From contig CAZTUB010000006.1 of the NCBI GenBank assembly GCA_964615905.1, positions 248,001-312,000 of the forward strand: a DNA stretch of 64,000 bases. Direction: 5' to 3'. The DNA comes from DATLMR01 sp964615905 (lineage in GTDB: Bacteria > Acidobacteriota > Blastocatellia > UBA7656). Positions 35,539 to 44,306 of the stretch are shown here, in pieces; position 1 is the first letter of the stretch, and every line of letters begins with the position of its first letter. The notes beneath the pieces are model-generated. The model was not told the DNA's origin. It ran no database searches and was given only the letters and a program-made list of their open reading frames with translations. Position numbers and translations under genes: made by a program.

Positions 35539-35583
35539 GACAATTTTGTCCCAAAAAGGGCTCGTCAGGATTAAAAGGACGAG
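35539..35583. promoter_or_regulatory. Possible enhancer-binding dyads upstream of the sigma-54 promoter
   Basis: Two dyads, GACAATTTTGTC (35539-35550) and CTCGTC-N11-GACGAG (35561-35583), lie about 70-115 bases upstream of the -24 box, where NtrC-type activators usually bind. Confidence 0.35.
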
Positions 35584-35653
35584 AGCACGAAATCGAGGTT
35601 TTTTCTCTGTGATTGCAACAGTTACAAGAAAATCGAGAGGGCCTGGAGCCTGC

Positions 35654-35667
35654 GGCACGGGTGTTGC
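35654..35667 (+). promoter_or_regulatory. Sigma-54 (-24/-12) promoter
   Basis: CGGCACGGGTGTTGCT (35653-35668) matches the consensus TGGCAC-N5-TTGCW at nearly every position. The invariant GG (35654-35655) and GC (35666-35667) are exactly 10 bases apart. The expected start is about 35679 (A). No coding region follows; the transcript would end at the terminator at 35739-35770. Confidence 0.65.
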
Positions 35668-35678
35668 TCTAGAGATAG

Positions 35679-35768
35679 ATATATTTTAGGGCATCACCCA
35701 CCCAACGATGCTCGCAAGATACAACCTGAGGGGCCAAGAGGCACTGGATGATTCCGGTGCCTTTTTCT
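35679..35768 (+). ncRNA. Candidate sigma-54-controlled small RNA, about 90 nt
   Basis: The segment from the predicted start of the sigma-54 promoter to the end of an intrinsic terminator holds no plausible reading frame. It has an AT-rich 5' part, a C-rich single-stranded run (CACCCACCCAACG) that could pair with ribosome binding sites, and a strong 3' hairpin with a U-tract. It is a candidate only: promoter and terminator are both seen, the transcript is inferred. Confidence 0.5.
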
Positions 35769-35770
35769 TT
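35739..35770 (+). terminator. Intrinsic terminator of the candidate small RNA
   Basis: The stem AGGCACTGGA/TCCGGTGCCT (10 bp with one wobble, 35739-35748 with 35753-35762) has a TGAT loop and is followed by TTTTCTTTT. Confidence 0.8.
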
Positions 35771-35772
35771 TG

Positions 35773-35864
35773 GTGACAAGTAAACAGTGACAAGTGACAA
35801 GAAAGCGAGGACTGGAGTGTGTTCGGTCCTCCCTTCTTGTCACTTGTTACTTGTCACCGTTTAC
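35773..35864. repeat. Palindromic heptad-repeat element, copy 4
   Basis: Imperfect inverted arms (35773-35801 and 35836-35864) are built from GTGACAA units with a GTAAACA variant. It lies directly behind the sRNA terminator and 5 bases beyond the stop codon of the VWFA gene. This copy is more degenerate than copies 1 and 3. Confidence 0.8.
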
Positions 35865-35869
35865 ATCCC

Positions 35870-36787
35870 CTACCGGTATCTGCCGGGGTGAGAGCCTTTT
35901 GTCCTGAAAACAACGTCTTTGCTGTGGGCCATTATGAGCAGCCGGCGGGTATTGATGCTGTTTATGCCGGACGGTTCGTAGACGAGGCGATACCAGTTGG
36001 TCCTCAAATCTTCCGAGATCGCTTTGGCCGCCGCCTCCGCCTGGTCGAGCGGGAAGATCGCCCCGCCTGTGCCGATTGTGAGTTGCTCAAGGACGGCGGG
36101 CGGTTTCGGCTTATCGCGCAGCAGCGCCCCGCGAGTGCGGTCCTGAGCCTTGAGAGCGTAAAGAATTATATTCTCGTCCTGTAAGGCTTCGAGCGCCTTG
36201 TCGAACTTCGTCTTGCTCTCGCTGTCGTAACCGTCGCTGATGAGGATGATCGCGCGTTTCTCAAAACCCGTCTTGGCCTGCGCAGAGAGAGCGTCGGAGA
36301 CGGCTATCAGCCCGTCGAACAAATTTGGAAACCCTTTTCTTATGATCTTTGACGGTGCCGCCTGCAGCTTTGTCAAATCGGGAGTCAACTCTTCTATAAT
36401 CTCTGCGCTCTCGTTAAACCCGACGACCATCATCTGATCATCTTCGTACAGCTCGTTGACCAGAGCGAGAACGGTCTTTTGAAGCTGCGCAATCTCGGCC
36501 TTGAGGTTCGCGCTGCTGTCGATCATTAAAACGATCCTCGACCCTGAATCGAGCTTTGAAAAGTTGAGAACCTCCTGCGGCACGCCCGCATCGTAAAGCT
36601 CAAACTCGTCTTTGGCCACCTGGCGACCGTCGGGCGATTGCACAATGACATTGAGCGTCTCGGTCCTTCGCCCGGCCAAAGCGCCCTTCCCCGACTGCGC
36701 AAACGTCGCGACGGTCATTGCGGCGACGGCCAGAATCAGAACTGCTAAATTTTGAATGAGCCTGGTTGGTCTATCTTCAGAAAACAT
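35870..36787 (-). CDS. Secreted VWFA-domain protein (Acidobacterial VWFA-related family)
   Basis: A 305-residue secreted protein. The signal peptide lies at about residues 10-30 (NLAVLILAVAAMTVATFAQSG). A VWFA-like domain from about 85 contains RIVLMIDSSANLKAEIAQLQ, so the metal site reads DSSAN instead of the canonical DxSxS. The N-terminal stretch (LNVIVQSPDGRQVAKDEFEL) and the C-terminal NWYRLVYEP are typical of the VWFA-related family common in Acidobacteria. ATG 36787 has GGAG seven bases upstream; ATG 36808 is an alternative with a tighter RBS. The role is unknown, probably protein binding in the envelope. Confidence 0.87.
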   Translation of the reverse strand: MFSEDRPTRLIQNLAVLILAVAAMTVATFAQSGKGALAGRRTETLNVIVQSPDGRQVAKDEFELYDAGVPQEVLNFSKLDSGSRIVLMIDSSANLKAEIAQLQKTVLALVNELYEDDQMMVVGFNESAEIIEELTPDLTKLQAAPSKIIRKGFPNLFDGLIAVSDALSAQAKTGFEKRAIILISDGYDSESKTKFDKALEALQDENIILYALKAQDRTRGALLRDKPKPPAVLEQLTIGTGGAIFPLDQAEAAAKAISEDLRTNWYRLVYEPSGINSINTRRLLIMAHSKDVVFRTKGSHPGRYR

Positions 36788-37002
36788 CCGGAAACTCCAT
36801 ATAATCATCCGCTCCTAAATTATTCCAGAAGCCTTACCTCCTGCGCAACAACGGCGAGCGCACAGGCTCGCGCAGGCTTACGGTTTATGAATGCGCGGGC
36901 ACGGAAAGATTGCGCCAGGCCGTATCCTTGCCAACCCGGTTTGAACAGCCGTTTGACGCCGTGTTATGCTTGCGCTGGTTTAAGTTTTCTAAGCCATTAA
37001 CT

Positions 37003-38652
37003 ATGGACACTCAGATAGCTACCCCCAACCGCAACCACTTCCAAAAACTTGTCGATGAGCTAAAGGAGCTTGAAGCGCGCATAAAAGAAGGCGGCGGGCG
37101 AGAGCGTGTTGCCAAAGAGCACAACAAGGGCAAGCTCACGGCGCGCGAGCGGATAGAGCTACTTATTGATGAAGGCTCTTACTTTCAAGAGACGGGCATG
37201 CTTGTCGCTTACGACCTCTATGACGGCGAAGCCCCGGCAGCGGGCACGATCACTGGCTTTGGGCGAATAGCGGGACGCGAGGCGATTGTCGTCGCCAATG
37301 ACGCGACGGTCAAGGCGGGGTCGTGGTGGCCGGAGACCGTTAGAAAAGTTCTGCGCATGCAGGAGATCGCCATGCGCTGCCGCGTGCCTATCATATACCT
37401 CGTAGACTCAGCCGGCGTAAACCTTCCGTACCAGAGCGGCGTCTTCCCCGGTCAATACGGCGGCGGGCGAATCTTCTTCTACACGTCGGTTATGCGACGG
37501 TACTTGAAGATACCCCAGCTGGCAGCCGTGATGGGCCCGTGCGTGGCGGGCGGAGCTTACCTGCCCGCGCTCTCCGATTTGATAATAATGGTCGAAGGCA
37601 CTTCGTTTATGGGGCTTGGCGGCCCTAACCTTGTAAAGGGCGCGGTGGGCCAGACCGTTGACAGCGAGACGCTCGGAGGAGCGCGCACTCATAACGAGAT
37701 TTCAGGCGTCGCACATTACCGTGTAAAGAATGACCGCGAATGCATCGCAAAGCTGCGCGAGCTTGTGACAGAGCTTCCGCCGCCGCTGCCTGTCCGTGTG
37801 CAGATCAAAGAGCCCGCAGAGCCCTCGCGACCGGTAACGGACGCTTACAACATCATGCCCTCGGACCACCGCCACCCTTACGATACGCGCGACCTGCTCG
37901 CGTGCCTCGTGGATGGCGGCGAGATTGACGAATTCCAGGCCGATTACGCGAAAGAGATGATAACCGGCCACGCCCGCATCGCAGGCATACCCGTAGGGAT
38001 AATCGCCAACCAGCGCGGGCTGATTCGCGGCCCCGCCGGACGCCCGCCGAAGTTTGGCGGCATCATCTACACAGATTCGGCAGAAAAGGTCGCTTACTTT
38101 ATCGAGACATGCAACCGTCATAATACGCCGCTGCTCTTTCTTCAAGACGTGTCGGGTTTCATGGTAGGGACCGACGCGGAGCATTCGGGGATAATCCGCG
38201 CGGGCGCTCGCTTCGTCGAGGCGATGGCTACGGCCACTGTGCCAAAGCTTGTGCTGACGATCAACCACGCATCGGGCGCTGGCTACTATGCGATGGCCGG
38301 GCAAGGCTTCGACCCGGACTTTATCTTCACCTGGCCCACGGGGCGGATGGGGGTAATGGAGGGCGAGTCGGCCGTTATGGCGTTGTTCAGCGCGGAGCTT
38401 GAGAAGATACAGCGCGAAGGCCGCCAGCCCGATGAAGCTATGCGCAATAAGATGGACAAGGTCCGCGCCAAATATGAAAAAGAGCTTGACGCGCGGTTCG
38501 CCGCCGCGCGCGGGTTTGTCGATGCGATCATTACGCCTGAACAGACGCGCCCCGCGCTCGAACTTGCTTTGAGGACGGCGCTCAATAACCCCGGGCCGCA
38601 CATCGGCGTGCCTGTTCTGCCTTACACAGATGCGCCCGATATTAAGCCATAA
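37003..38652 (+). CDS. Acyl-CoA carboxylase carboxyltransferase subunit (MccB/PccB-like)
   Basis: A 549-residue biotin-dependent carboxyltransferase with two crotonase-type halves. It transfers CO2 from carboxybiotin to an acyl-CoA. The N-terminal half has KLTARERIELLIDEGSYFQE and the oxyanion-forming VMGPCVAGGAYLPALSD. The second half has QDVSGFMVG and NHASGAGYYAMAG. The sequence after VDSAGVNLPYQSGVFPGQYG resembles methylcrotonyl-CoA carboxylase beta subunits more than propionyl ones, but the substrate is uncertain. An in-frame 31-residue extension upstream was rejected. No biotin carboxylase subunit lies beside it, so its partner must be elsewhere. Confidence 0.9.
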   Translation: MDTQIATPNRNHFQKLVDELKELEARIKEGGGRERVAKEHNKGKLTARERIELLIDEGSYFQETGMLVAYDLYDGEAPAAGTITGFGRIAGREAIVVANDATVKAGSWWPETVRKVLRMQEIAMRCRVPIIYLVDSAGVNLPYQSGVFPGQYGGGRIFFYTSVMRRYLKIPQLAAVMGPCVAGGAYLPALSDLIIMVEGTSFMGLGGPNLVKGAVGQTVDSETLGGARTHNEISGVAHYRVKNDRECIAKLRELVTELPPPLPVRVQIKEPAEPSRPVTDAYNIMPSDHRHPYDTRDLLACLVDGGEIDEFQADYAKEMITGHARIAGIPVGIIANQRGLIRGPAGRPPKFGGIIYTDSAEKVAYFIETCNRHNTPLLFLQDVSGFMVGTDAEHSGIIRAGARFVEAMATATVPKLVLTINHASGAGYYAMAGQGFDPDFIFTWPTGRMGVMEGESAVMALFSAELEKIQREGRQPDEAMRNKMDKVRAKYEKELDARFAAARGFVDAIITPEQTRPALELALRTALNNPGPHIGVPVLPYTDAPDIKP

Positions 38653-38690
38653 TTTAGAATCTTGGGAGAGAATCGAAGGGAGGAAATCGC

Positions 38691-39668
38691 ATGAACCGAA
38701 GGGCTCCGAAGACAGGAGTGACACTTCTTCTGGCATTGCTCGCGGCGCTCGTTACCGCTTGCAGCCAGCCCGCCGCGACCAACACCAATTCGGCAAACTC
38801 GAACACGGGTCAGGCGGCCAACAAGGGCGGGACCCCGGCCGACGCAACGCCTATGGGCAGAGAAGCGCCCGGCTTTTACAGGGCGGGACCAAGCGGCGCT
38901 GTGACGCTCCGCTACACGGCCCCCACTGACGGCCAGGTCATCCAGGGCAATACCGTCTCCCCGACGTTTGATATAGCCAACTACCCGATCTACATGGATG
39001 ACGAGCGCAAGAAGGGGCAGCACATCCACGTGATTTTGGACAACGAGCCTTATGAAGCGGACTACGACCCGGCAAAGCCTTTCAGCCCGGCCAACGGCGT
39101 GTTCAACAATCTGAAACCGGGGCTGCATACGCTCCGCGCTTTCCCCAGCCGCGAGTGGCACGAATCGATCAAGGAACCCGGCGCGTTCCAGTTCGTCACT
39201 TTTTACGTTGGCAGCAAAGGGCCTGATGTCGATAAAAATGCGCCGCTGCTGACCTATTCGCGACCCAAGGGCGAATATCGCTGGAAGGACGACCCGCGCG
39301 GCGTGATGCTCGATTTCTTCGTCACTAATGCCCAGATCGGCTTGAACGACTACAAGGTCAAATACTCGCTCGACGGGCAGACTCCAAAGCTGCTCACGCG
39401 TTGGGAGCCCGTGTGGTGGAGTTGGGACGAGCTGACCCCCGGCGATCACACAGTGGTTATAGAGCTTGTCGATAAGGACAACAAGCCGGTGCCTTTCAAG
39501 GCGGGCAATCTCAATTACAACCGCACCGAGCGCAAGTTCAAGATACTGCGCGAGGGCGAACAGCCAATGCAACCGGCCCACACGCCGGCCAACTCGAACG
39601 CTCCGGCCACCGGCAACGCAAACGGCAACAGAAACGGTAACGCGAACGGAAACGCCAACCGCAGGTAG
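38691..39668 (+). CDS. Secreted lipoprotein of unknown function with Asn-rich ends
   Basis: A 325-residue lipoprotein with a type II signal peptide (LLLALLAALVTAC), the Cys at about residue 24. An Asn/Ala/Gly-rich linker comes next, then a soluble region with two beta-sandwich-like segments (about 60-170 and 190-285: HIHVILDNEPYEADYD; YKVKYSLDGQTPKLL). The tail is low-complexity, made of Asn-Gly and Asn-Ala repeats. The RBS GGGAGGAAA is strong. It follows the carboxyltransferase gene by 38 bases. I do not recognise the family. Confidence 0.82.
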   Translation: MNRRAPKTGVTLLLALLAALVTACSQPAATNTNSANSNTGQAANKGGTPADATPMGREAPGFYRAGPSGAVTLRYTAPTDGQVIQGNTVSPTFDIANYPIYMDDERKKGQHIHVILDNEPYEADYDPAKPFSPANGVFNNLKPGLHTLRAFPSREWHESIKEPGAFQFVTFYVGSKGPDVDKNAPLLTYSRPKGEYRWKDDPRGVMLDFFVTNAQIGLNDYKVKYSLDGQTPKLLTRWEPVWWSWDELTPGDHTVVIELVDKDNKPVPFKAGNLNYNRTERKFKILREGEQPMQPAHTPANSNAPATGNANGNRNGNANGNANRR

Positions 39669-39690
39669 GTAAGCTCAGGCCGATCCGGTA

Positions 39691-39739
39691 AATAAAAAGG
39701 GCGGGCCGGTTTCAATCAACCGGCCCGCCCTGACTTTTC
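39691..39739. terminator. Bidirectional terminator between lipoprotein and M48 genes
   Basis: The 13-bp stem GGGCGGGCCGGTT/AACCGGCCCGCCC (39699-39711 with 39718-39730) has A-rich sequence on the left and CTTTT on the right. It serves both convergent genes. Confidence 0.88.
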
Positions 39740-39752
39740 AAACCGGCAGCCG

Positions 39753-41153
39753 TCAGGCCAGTTGCAGGCTACGAATCATGTTCTGGAACGCCGCGTCATA
39801 GCTGCGGAACTCGTCCTGCGGCGCGACCCCGACCATGTAGAACAGGTCGCCGTTGCGGGTGAAAGCCGTGTAGACCCTTATGATCTCCGACCTCCCCGTG
39901 ACATCCGAGACGTTGCTGAAGGTCACTGAGACCGCTTCGCGGTTGTCTATCGCCCCGCTTGTCAAACGACCTTGCTGCCTCATATTCGGGTTGTTCTGAG
40001 CCAGCTCTCTGACGAATGTTTCAGTCGCTTGCACAAGGTCACGGCCGTCTGCGCGCATTATGCCGACCATCGCGCCGTGTGTGAAGATAAAGCGGCCCTG
40101 AACCTCGCCGTATGCGCCGTCGGGCGCAAACGTCACTGCCCCGTTCCCGTCAAGAACCTGCCAGTTCGACGGCACCCCTATGCGGAACTGGTTGCCGCCG
40201 TCGTATGTGCGGAAGCTTCCCGACGGATACGCCACGCGGCCGCCGGGCTGACGATTGCTGCCGACGGGATAGCGCTGGTTGCTGCGCGAAATCTCCTGCA
40301 TCGAGCGAGCGCGAGGCATGCCGCCGAGTCTCGACTTTACGCGGTCGAACTCGTAGCTGTCCTGGTTCCCGGCCCTGACGTTGAGCAATTGAGCCTCGCG
40401 GTTTATCGCCTCGTACCGGTTGCCGGGGTTAGGGTGACTGCTCAGCCACTCAGGCCCGCCCGATTTGCTCTCGCGCTCGATGGTCCTGAACATATTCGCG
40501 AGATCGCGAGGATCATATCCGGCATTCGCCATAATTTGCGCGCCGAGTATATCTGCCTGTCGCTCGTAATCGCGCCCGTATTTCAGGAAGTAAGCGCCGA
40601 TGCCGAGCTGGCTCCCTGCGGATACTACGTTACCCAGACCGCCGCCGATCACCGCTCCGAGAATCTGCCCGGCCGCAGCGCCCCACTGGAACTTCTGTGC
40701 CTTGGCCGCCTGTGCCGTCCCGTGACGCAAGGCGACGTGCGCGATCTCGTGGGCCATAACGCCCGCAAGCTCGCCTTCGTTTCGCGCCGCGTTTATCAAC
40801 CCGCGATTGACGTACGTGAAGCCGCCGGGCAGCGCGAAAGCGTTTATGTCGCTCGCGTCGATAACCTTGAACGAGTATCTGAACTGCGGGTGCTGGTAAT
40901 CACGCGGCATCCCCTCGACAAGCCTGTAGCCGATCCGCTCGACGTAGCCGTCGACCGCCCTGTCATTCAATACAGGAAGCTGACGCTCGACCTCTGCGGC
41001 CGCCTGCCGGCCAAGCTCAACGTCCTTCTCTATGCTGAAGGGGTTCTTTGGAGCTACTACTTTAGTCTGAGCCAGGATGCTGACCGGCAGCCCCATGACC
41101 GTCATGAGAGCAGCAAAGGTCACGGCAGTAGTAATTGTTCTGAATTTTCGCAT
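39753..41153 (-). CDS. Secreted M48-family metalloprotease (BepA/LoiP-like)
   Basis: A 466-residue exported zinc protease with a signal peptide (VTFAALMTVMGLPVSILAQ). The peptidase domain has HEIAH at residues 135-139 and the third ligand region YERQADILGAQIMANAGYDP. A Gly/Arg-rich linker (about 285-330) leads to a C-terminal domain (about 330-466) with strand-rich sequence (FRIGVPSNWQVLDGNGAVTF) that BepA does not have. M48 proteases of this sort handle misassembled outer-membrane proteins. The RBS GGAGGGA is good. Confidence 0.92.
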   Translation of the reverse strand: MRKFRTITTAVTFAALMTVMGLPVSILAQTKVVAPKNPFSIEKDVELGRQAAAEVERQLPVLNDRAVDGYVERIGYRLVEGMPRDYQHPQFRYSFKVIDASDINAFALPGGFTYVNRGLINAARNEGELAGVMAHEIAHVALRHGTAQAAKAQKFQWGAAAGQILGAVIGGGLGNVVSAGSQLGIGAYFLKYGRDYERQADILGAQIMANAGYDPRDLANMFRTIERESKSGGPEWLSSHPNPGNRYEAINREAQLLNVRAGNQDSYEFDRVKSRLGGMPRARSMQEISRSNQRYPVGSNRQPGGRVAYPSGSFRTYDGGNQFRIGVPSNWQVLDGNGAVTFAPDGAYGEVQGRFIFTHGAMVGIMRADGRDLVQATETFVRELAQNNPNMRQQGRLTSGAIDNREAVSVTFSNVSDVTGRSEIIRVYTAFTRNGDLFYMVGVAPQDEFRSYDAAFQNMIRSLQLA

Positions 41154-41298
41154 TATTTCCCTCCAAATCTTGGCCCGCTAAAAGATGAGCAGGTCGTTTC
41201 GAATTATAACTCGTAAAGTTCGATTCTCTAGCCCCCGATAAAGTTGCGCGGCGCGAAGGCCCGTTTTTCGCGCGGTACACTTTTTTTTGAGCGCGTAT

Positions 41299-44064
41299 TT
41301 AGTACTGGTCATTGGGCTTCGGATTCTGCAACTCGCGTTTTGGCGCGTCAAGCCCCGGAAGGGGCGGTCGCTTTTTGGCGGCCCTCCCTGTCGGCAGCAA
41401 TGAAGCGGGTGAGACGGTGGAGTCAGACGAGGCAGGCGACATCTCGGTCTCGCCGCCGCTGTCACCTCGGCCCGCGTGCGCGTCACCGCTGCACATCTCA
41501 AGCGGCTCGCTCCCTATATCAAACTCTATAGTCCTCGTTCGCGCGCAATAGCTGGAAGCCAGCCGGCCGCTCTCCGCGCAGATTGTTAACGAAACCGTTC
41601 CGTAACCGTGAGAGCTGGAATCGATCTGGTCGCCTGCCGCGTCGTAGCTCGCGGCCAGCAAGTCTTCATCCGAATACATATCGTGCGTGCAAGTGGCGTA
41701 CGGCTCGGTGCCCGAAATAAAGATCTCCTGTCGTCTCTCTGCGCATTCAGGCGTGGCAACGAACCCCGTCGTGGGGTCGATCTCAGCCGTCACTATACCG
41801 GCGGGCCTTGTGAAGCTGTCGCCTCCCAGGTCCGTGCGCAGCTCCATCGCCTCTTTCATAAAACCGGTCCAGATGGGAAGCGCCGAGTCGGAAGCCTTCA
41901 ACCGCAAATCGGTGTTGTCGTCAAAACCGACCCAAACGACGCATACCATGTTGGGCGTGTATGCTACAAACCACCCGTCGTTGGAAGTGCCGGTCTTGCC
42001 TGCAATCGCTCCTTTGAGCCCGCTCGCGCGGACAGCGGAAGCCGTGCCGGAATCGACTACCGACTGCATGAGGTTTGTCAGCAGGTATGCGACCTGCGGC
42101 GTAAAGACGCGTGTCCCCTGGGCAACGACCTTGCCGGTCTTGCGCCCGCCCGAAGCGCTATTGTCTGCTACGTTCTTTACGGGCACAGGGCGCAGCGCCA
42201 GCCCCGCGTTTGCGAACGCAGTGTAACCTGCGGCGAGCTCAAGCGGCGTCACTTCGCTTGCGCCTAGAGCCATCGAAGGATAAGCCTGGGGTCTTTGCAT
42301 CCCGCACTCTTCCACGAGGTCAGAGATATTGCCGAGCCCCACACGCATCGCAAGCTCGACCGCCGGGACATTCAGCGAGCGCGTGAGCGCTTCGCGTAGC
42401 GTAACGTCGCGATTGCTAAACGCGCCGTGGTAGTTGCTCGGCTTGTACTCCGCTCGCCCGCCGTCAAAAGAGAAAGTCTGCGGGCGGTCCGAAATCAAAG
42501 ACGCGGGGGTGTATGACCGCATGCCGAGCGCCGCCGCATAAATGAACGGCTTGAATGTCGAGCCCGGCTGTCGCCGCGCATCTGTCGCGCGGTTCAACTG
42601 GCTCTCATTGTAATCGCGCCCGCCTACCATCGCCAGCACTTCGCCTGTATGCGAGTCGAGCGCGACGAGCGCCGCCTGTAATTTTGGCGGCGCGATTCCC
42701 TTCCGCGCAGATTTCGCGAAGCTCTTTTCGAGCTTCTCTGTCTGTCGCGTTACCGCTTCAAAAGCGGCCCGCTGAAGTCGCGGGTCCATGGTCGTATAAA
42801 CGCGCTGCTGGAGCGGGCCCGCATCGCCGTATCTTTGATCAAGGAACCGCTGCACATAATCTATGAAATAGTTCGCGCCGTAATCGACAGCCGGAGCGGC
42901 GGTCTTGATCCGGAGCGGTTCGGCTTTCGCTCTTGCCGCCTCGGCCTCAGTTACGGCCTCGGTAGCCAGCATGGAATCGAGCACAACGTTTCGGCGCTCA
43001 ATCGCTCTTTGCGAATCGCGGTTCGTCGAATAGCGGTTCGGCGCGTGGATCAAGCCTGCCAGGAACGCCGATTCTCCAAGCGTCAATTCCGAAATATCTT
43101 TTTCGAAGTAGACCTGCGCGGCCTCTCCAAACCCGTGAACGGCGAATGTGCCGGTCTGGCCCAGGTAGACATCATTGCAATAGATCGTGAATATCTCTTC
43201 TTTCGAAAGCCGCGATTCGAGAATTACCGCCATGGCCGCTTCCTTCAGCTTGCGGCCAAAGGTGCGGTCGCTCGAAAGAAACGAGTTCTTTATCAACTGC
43301 TGTGTGATCGTCGAGCCGCCCTGGACGATTCCGCCCTGGCTTAGGTCGGCCTGTAGCGCCCTAGCGATACCGCGCCAGTCAATCCCGTTGTGAGAAAAGA
43401 AGCGCCGGTCTTCAACCGCCAGTACGGCCTGCCGTAGATGCTCAGGTATATCCGAGAAACGGACTTCGATCTTCTTTCTCCGGTCGTCGCCCCGAACTGA
43501 AGCCAGGAGTTCTCCCTGTATCCCGGTCGATTCAACACGCTTGCCTGTCACCGTGCTTGTCAACGCAGCCACGCGGTCGGATTTGTCGATCTCTATGCGG
43601 ACAGGGATCAAACCAAGCTCGGCTGAAATCAGCTTGTCCGGGACGATCTCGACCGCGTTTGCTTTTACACGGAATGTCGAAGAACTGGCAGTATCACCTG
43701 GCGTGGCCTCTTGATAACCGGCCGCCTTCAGGTAGCCGACCAGTTCATCCATCGACAATCTATCGCCCGTGTTGACTTTGAATGGAGAGGTGAAGATGCC
43801 AACCGAGTTGTCGAGAAATCCGCCCTTCAACCGCGAGTCGATTTCGCTTGAGAGCACAGTGTAGTAATGGACGGAAAAGCCAAGCGTCACAATTGCGAGT
43901 AGCCCCAGGACGAACAAAACCCTCGGCTGCTTTATTCGCGAAACGATCCTTCTTAAGCTGACGGGACTCTTTTTCCAGGCGAAGGTAGCGTACTCTGGCC
44001 TGCGCGTCCTGCTGCCTATAATCGTGGCGGTTGTGCTGCTCGACGACTCACTCGCTCGCTTCAT
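41299..44064 (-). CDS. Bifunctional penicillin-binding protein 1A (class A PBP)
   Basis: A 921-residue membrane protein with one helix at about 49-70. The GT51 glycosyltransferase domain (about 205-380) has EDRRFFSHNGIDWRGIARAL with the catalytic Glu, and GGSTITQQL. The transpeptidase domain has motifs RQPGSTFKPFIY (nucleophile Ser), SLN and GKTGTS. The C-terminal about 100 residues are Ser/Asp-rich and end in a Pro/Asn-rich tail. It makes and crosslinks peptidoglycan. The segment between the helix and GT51 resembles the UB2H-like region of PBP1B. The RBS AGGAGA is clear. Confidence 0.95.
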   Translation of the reverse strand: MKRASESSSSTTATIIGSRTRRPEYATFAWKKSPVSLRRIVSRIKQPRVLFVLGLLAIVTLGFSVHYYTVLSSEIDSRLKGGFLDNSVGIFTSPFKVNTGDRLSMDELVGYLKAAGYQEATPGDTASSSTFRVKANAVEIVPDKLISAELGLIPVRIEIDKSDRVAALTSTVTGKRVESTGIQGELLASVRGDDRRKKIEVRFSDIPEHLRQAVLAVEDRRFFSHNGIDWRGIARALQADLSQGGIVQGGSTITQQLIKNSFLSSDRTFGRKLKEAAMAVILESRLSKEEIFTIYCNDVYLGQTGTFAVHGFGEAAQVYFEKDISELTLGESAFLAGLIHAPNRYSTNRDSQRAIERRNVVLDSMLATEAVTEAEAARAKAEPLRIKTAAPAVDYGANYFIDYVQRFLDQRYGDAGPLQQRVYTTMDPRLQRAAFEAVTRQTEKLEKSFAKSARKGIAPPKLQAALVALDSHTGEVLAMVGGRDYNESQLNRATDARRQPGSTFKPFIYAAALGMRSYTPASLISDRPQTFSFDGGRAEYKPSNYHGAFSNRDVTLREALTRSLNVPAVELAMRVGLGNISDLVEECGMQRPQAYPSMALGASEVTPLELAAGYTAFANAGLALRPVPVKNVADNSASGGRKTGKVVAQGTRVFTPQVAYLLTNLMQSVVDSGTASAVRASGLKGAIAGKTGTSNDGWFVAYTPNMVCVVWVGFDDNTDLRLKASDSALPIWTGFMKEAMELRTDLGGDSFTRPAGIVTAEIDPTTGFVATPECAERRQEIFISGTEPYATCTHDMYSDEDLLAASYDAAGDQIDSSSHGYGTVSLTICAESGRLASSYCARTRTIEFDIGSEPLEMCSGDAHAGRGDSGGETEMSPASSDSTVSPASLLPTGRAAKKRPPLPGLDAPKRELQNPKPNDQY

Positions 44065-44249
44065 GGCGTCACTCTCCTAATATACAAAGAGCAACGTGGG
44101 TGCCAGTCCCAGGATGCGCGATGGCGGGGGGTTAATCGCATATATTTAAACGAGTTAAAGACCAGAGAGGGCGAGGCCGCTTTTGCCTGCCGATTGCAAA
44201 TGATACATAGCCCTTGGAGCCGTTCTTTGAAAGATTACAACCGTTTTGA

Positions 44250-44280
44250 GAAACGGAAGGCGGGAAATCCCGCCCTCCAT
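44250..44280 (-). terminator. Possible terminator downstream of the DUF4956-type gene
   Basis: The hairpin GGCGGG/CCCGCC (44259-44264 with 44269-44274) is followed on the minus strand by TTCCGTTT and a second short hairpin, CCGTTT/AAACGG. There is no long U-tract, so the call is moderate. The 44065-44306 gap holds nothing else. Confidence 0.5.
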
Positions 44281-44306
44281 CGGCCGCCTGTCAATGACAC
44301 CTGGGA

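Noticed and set aside
18906..35864. CRISPR array
   Set aside because: Repeats occur as isolated inverted pairs many kilobases apart, with 7-base units and no regular spacers or cas genes.
37702..38736. 344-codon minus-strand frame opposite the carboxyltransferase
   Set aside because: The plus strand is a clear carboxyltransferase; this is a codon-bias shadow.
38622..39581. 319-codon minus-strand frame opposite the lipoprotein
   Set aside because: No start signal or recognisable domain; the plus strand has a lipobox and strong RBS.
39972..41216. 414-codon plus-strand frame opposite the M48 protease
   Set aside because: The minus strand carries HEIAH and a signal peptide; the plus frame is a shadow.
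41274..41292. Terminator after PBP1A at the T-run 41281-41288
   Set aside because: The T-run is on the wrong strand for the minus-strand gene and no stem precedes it.
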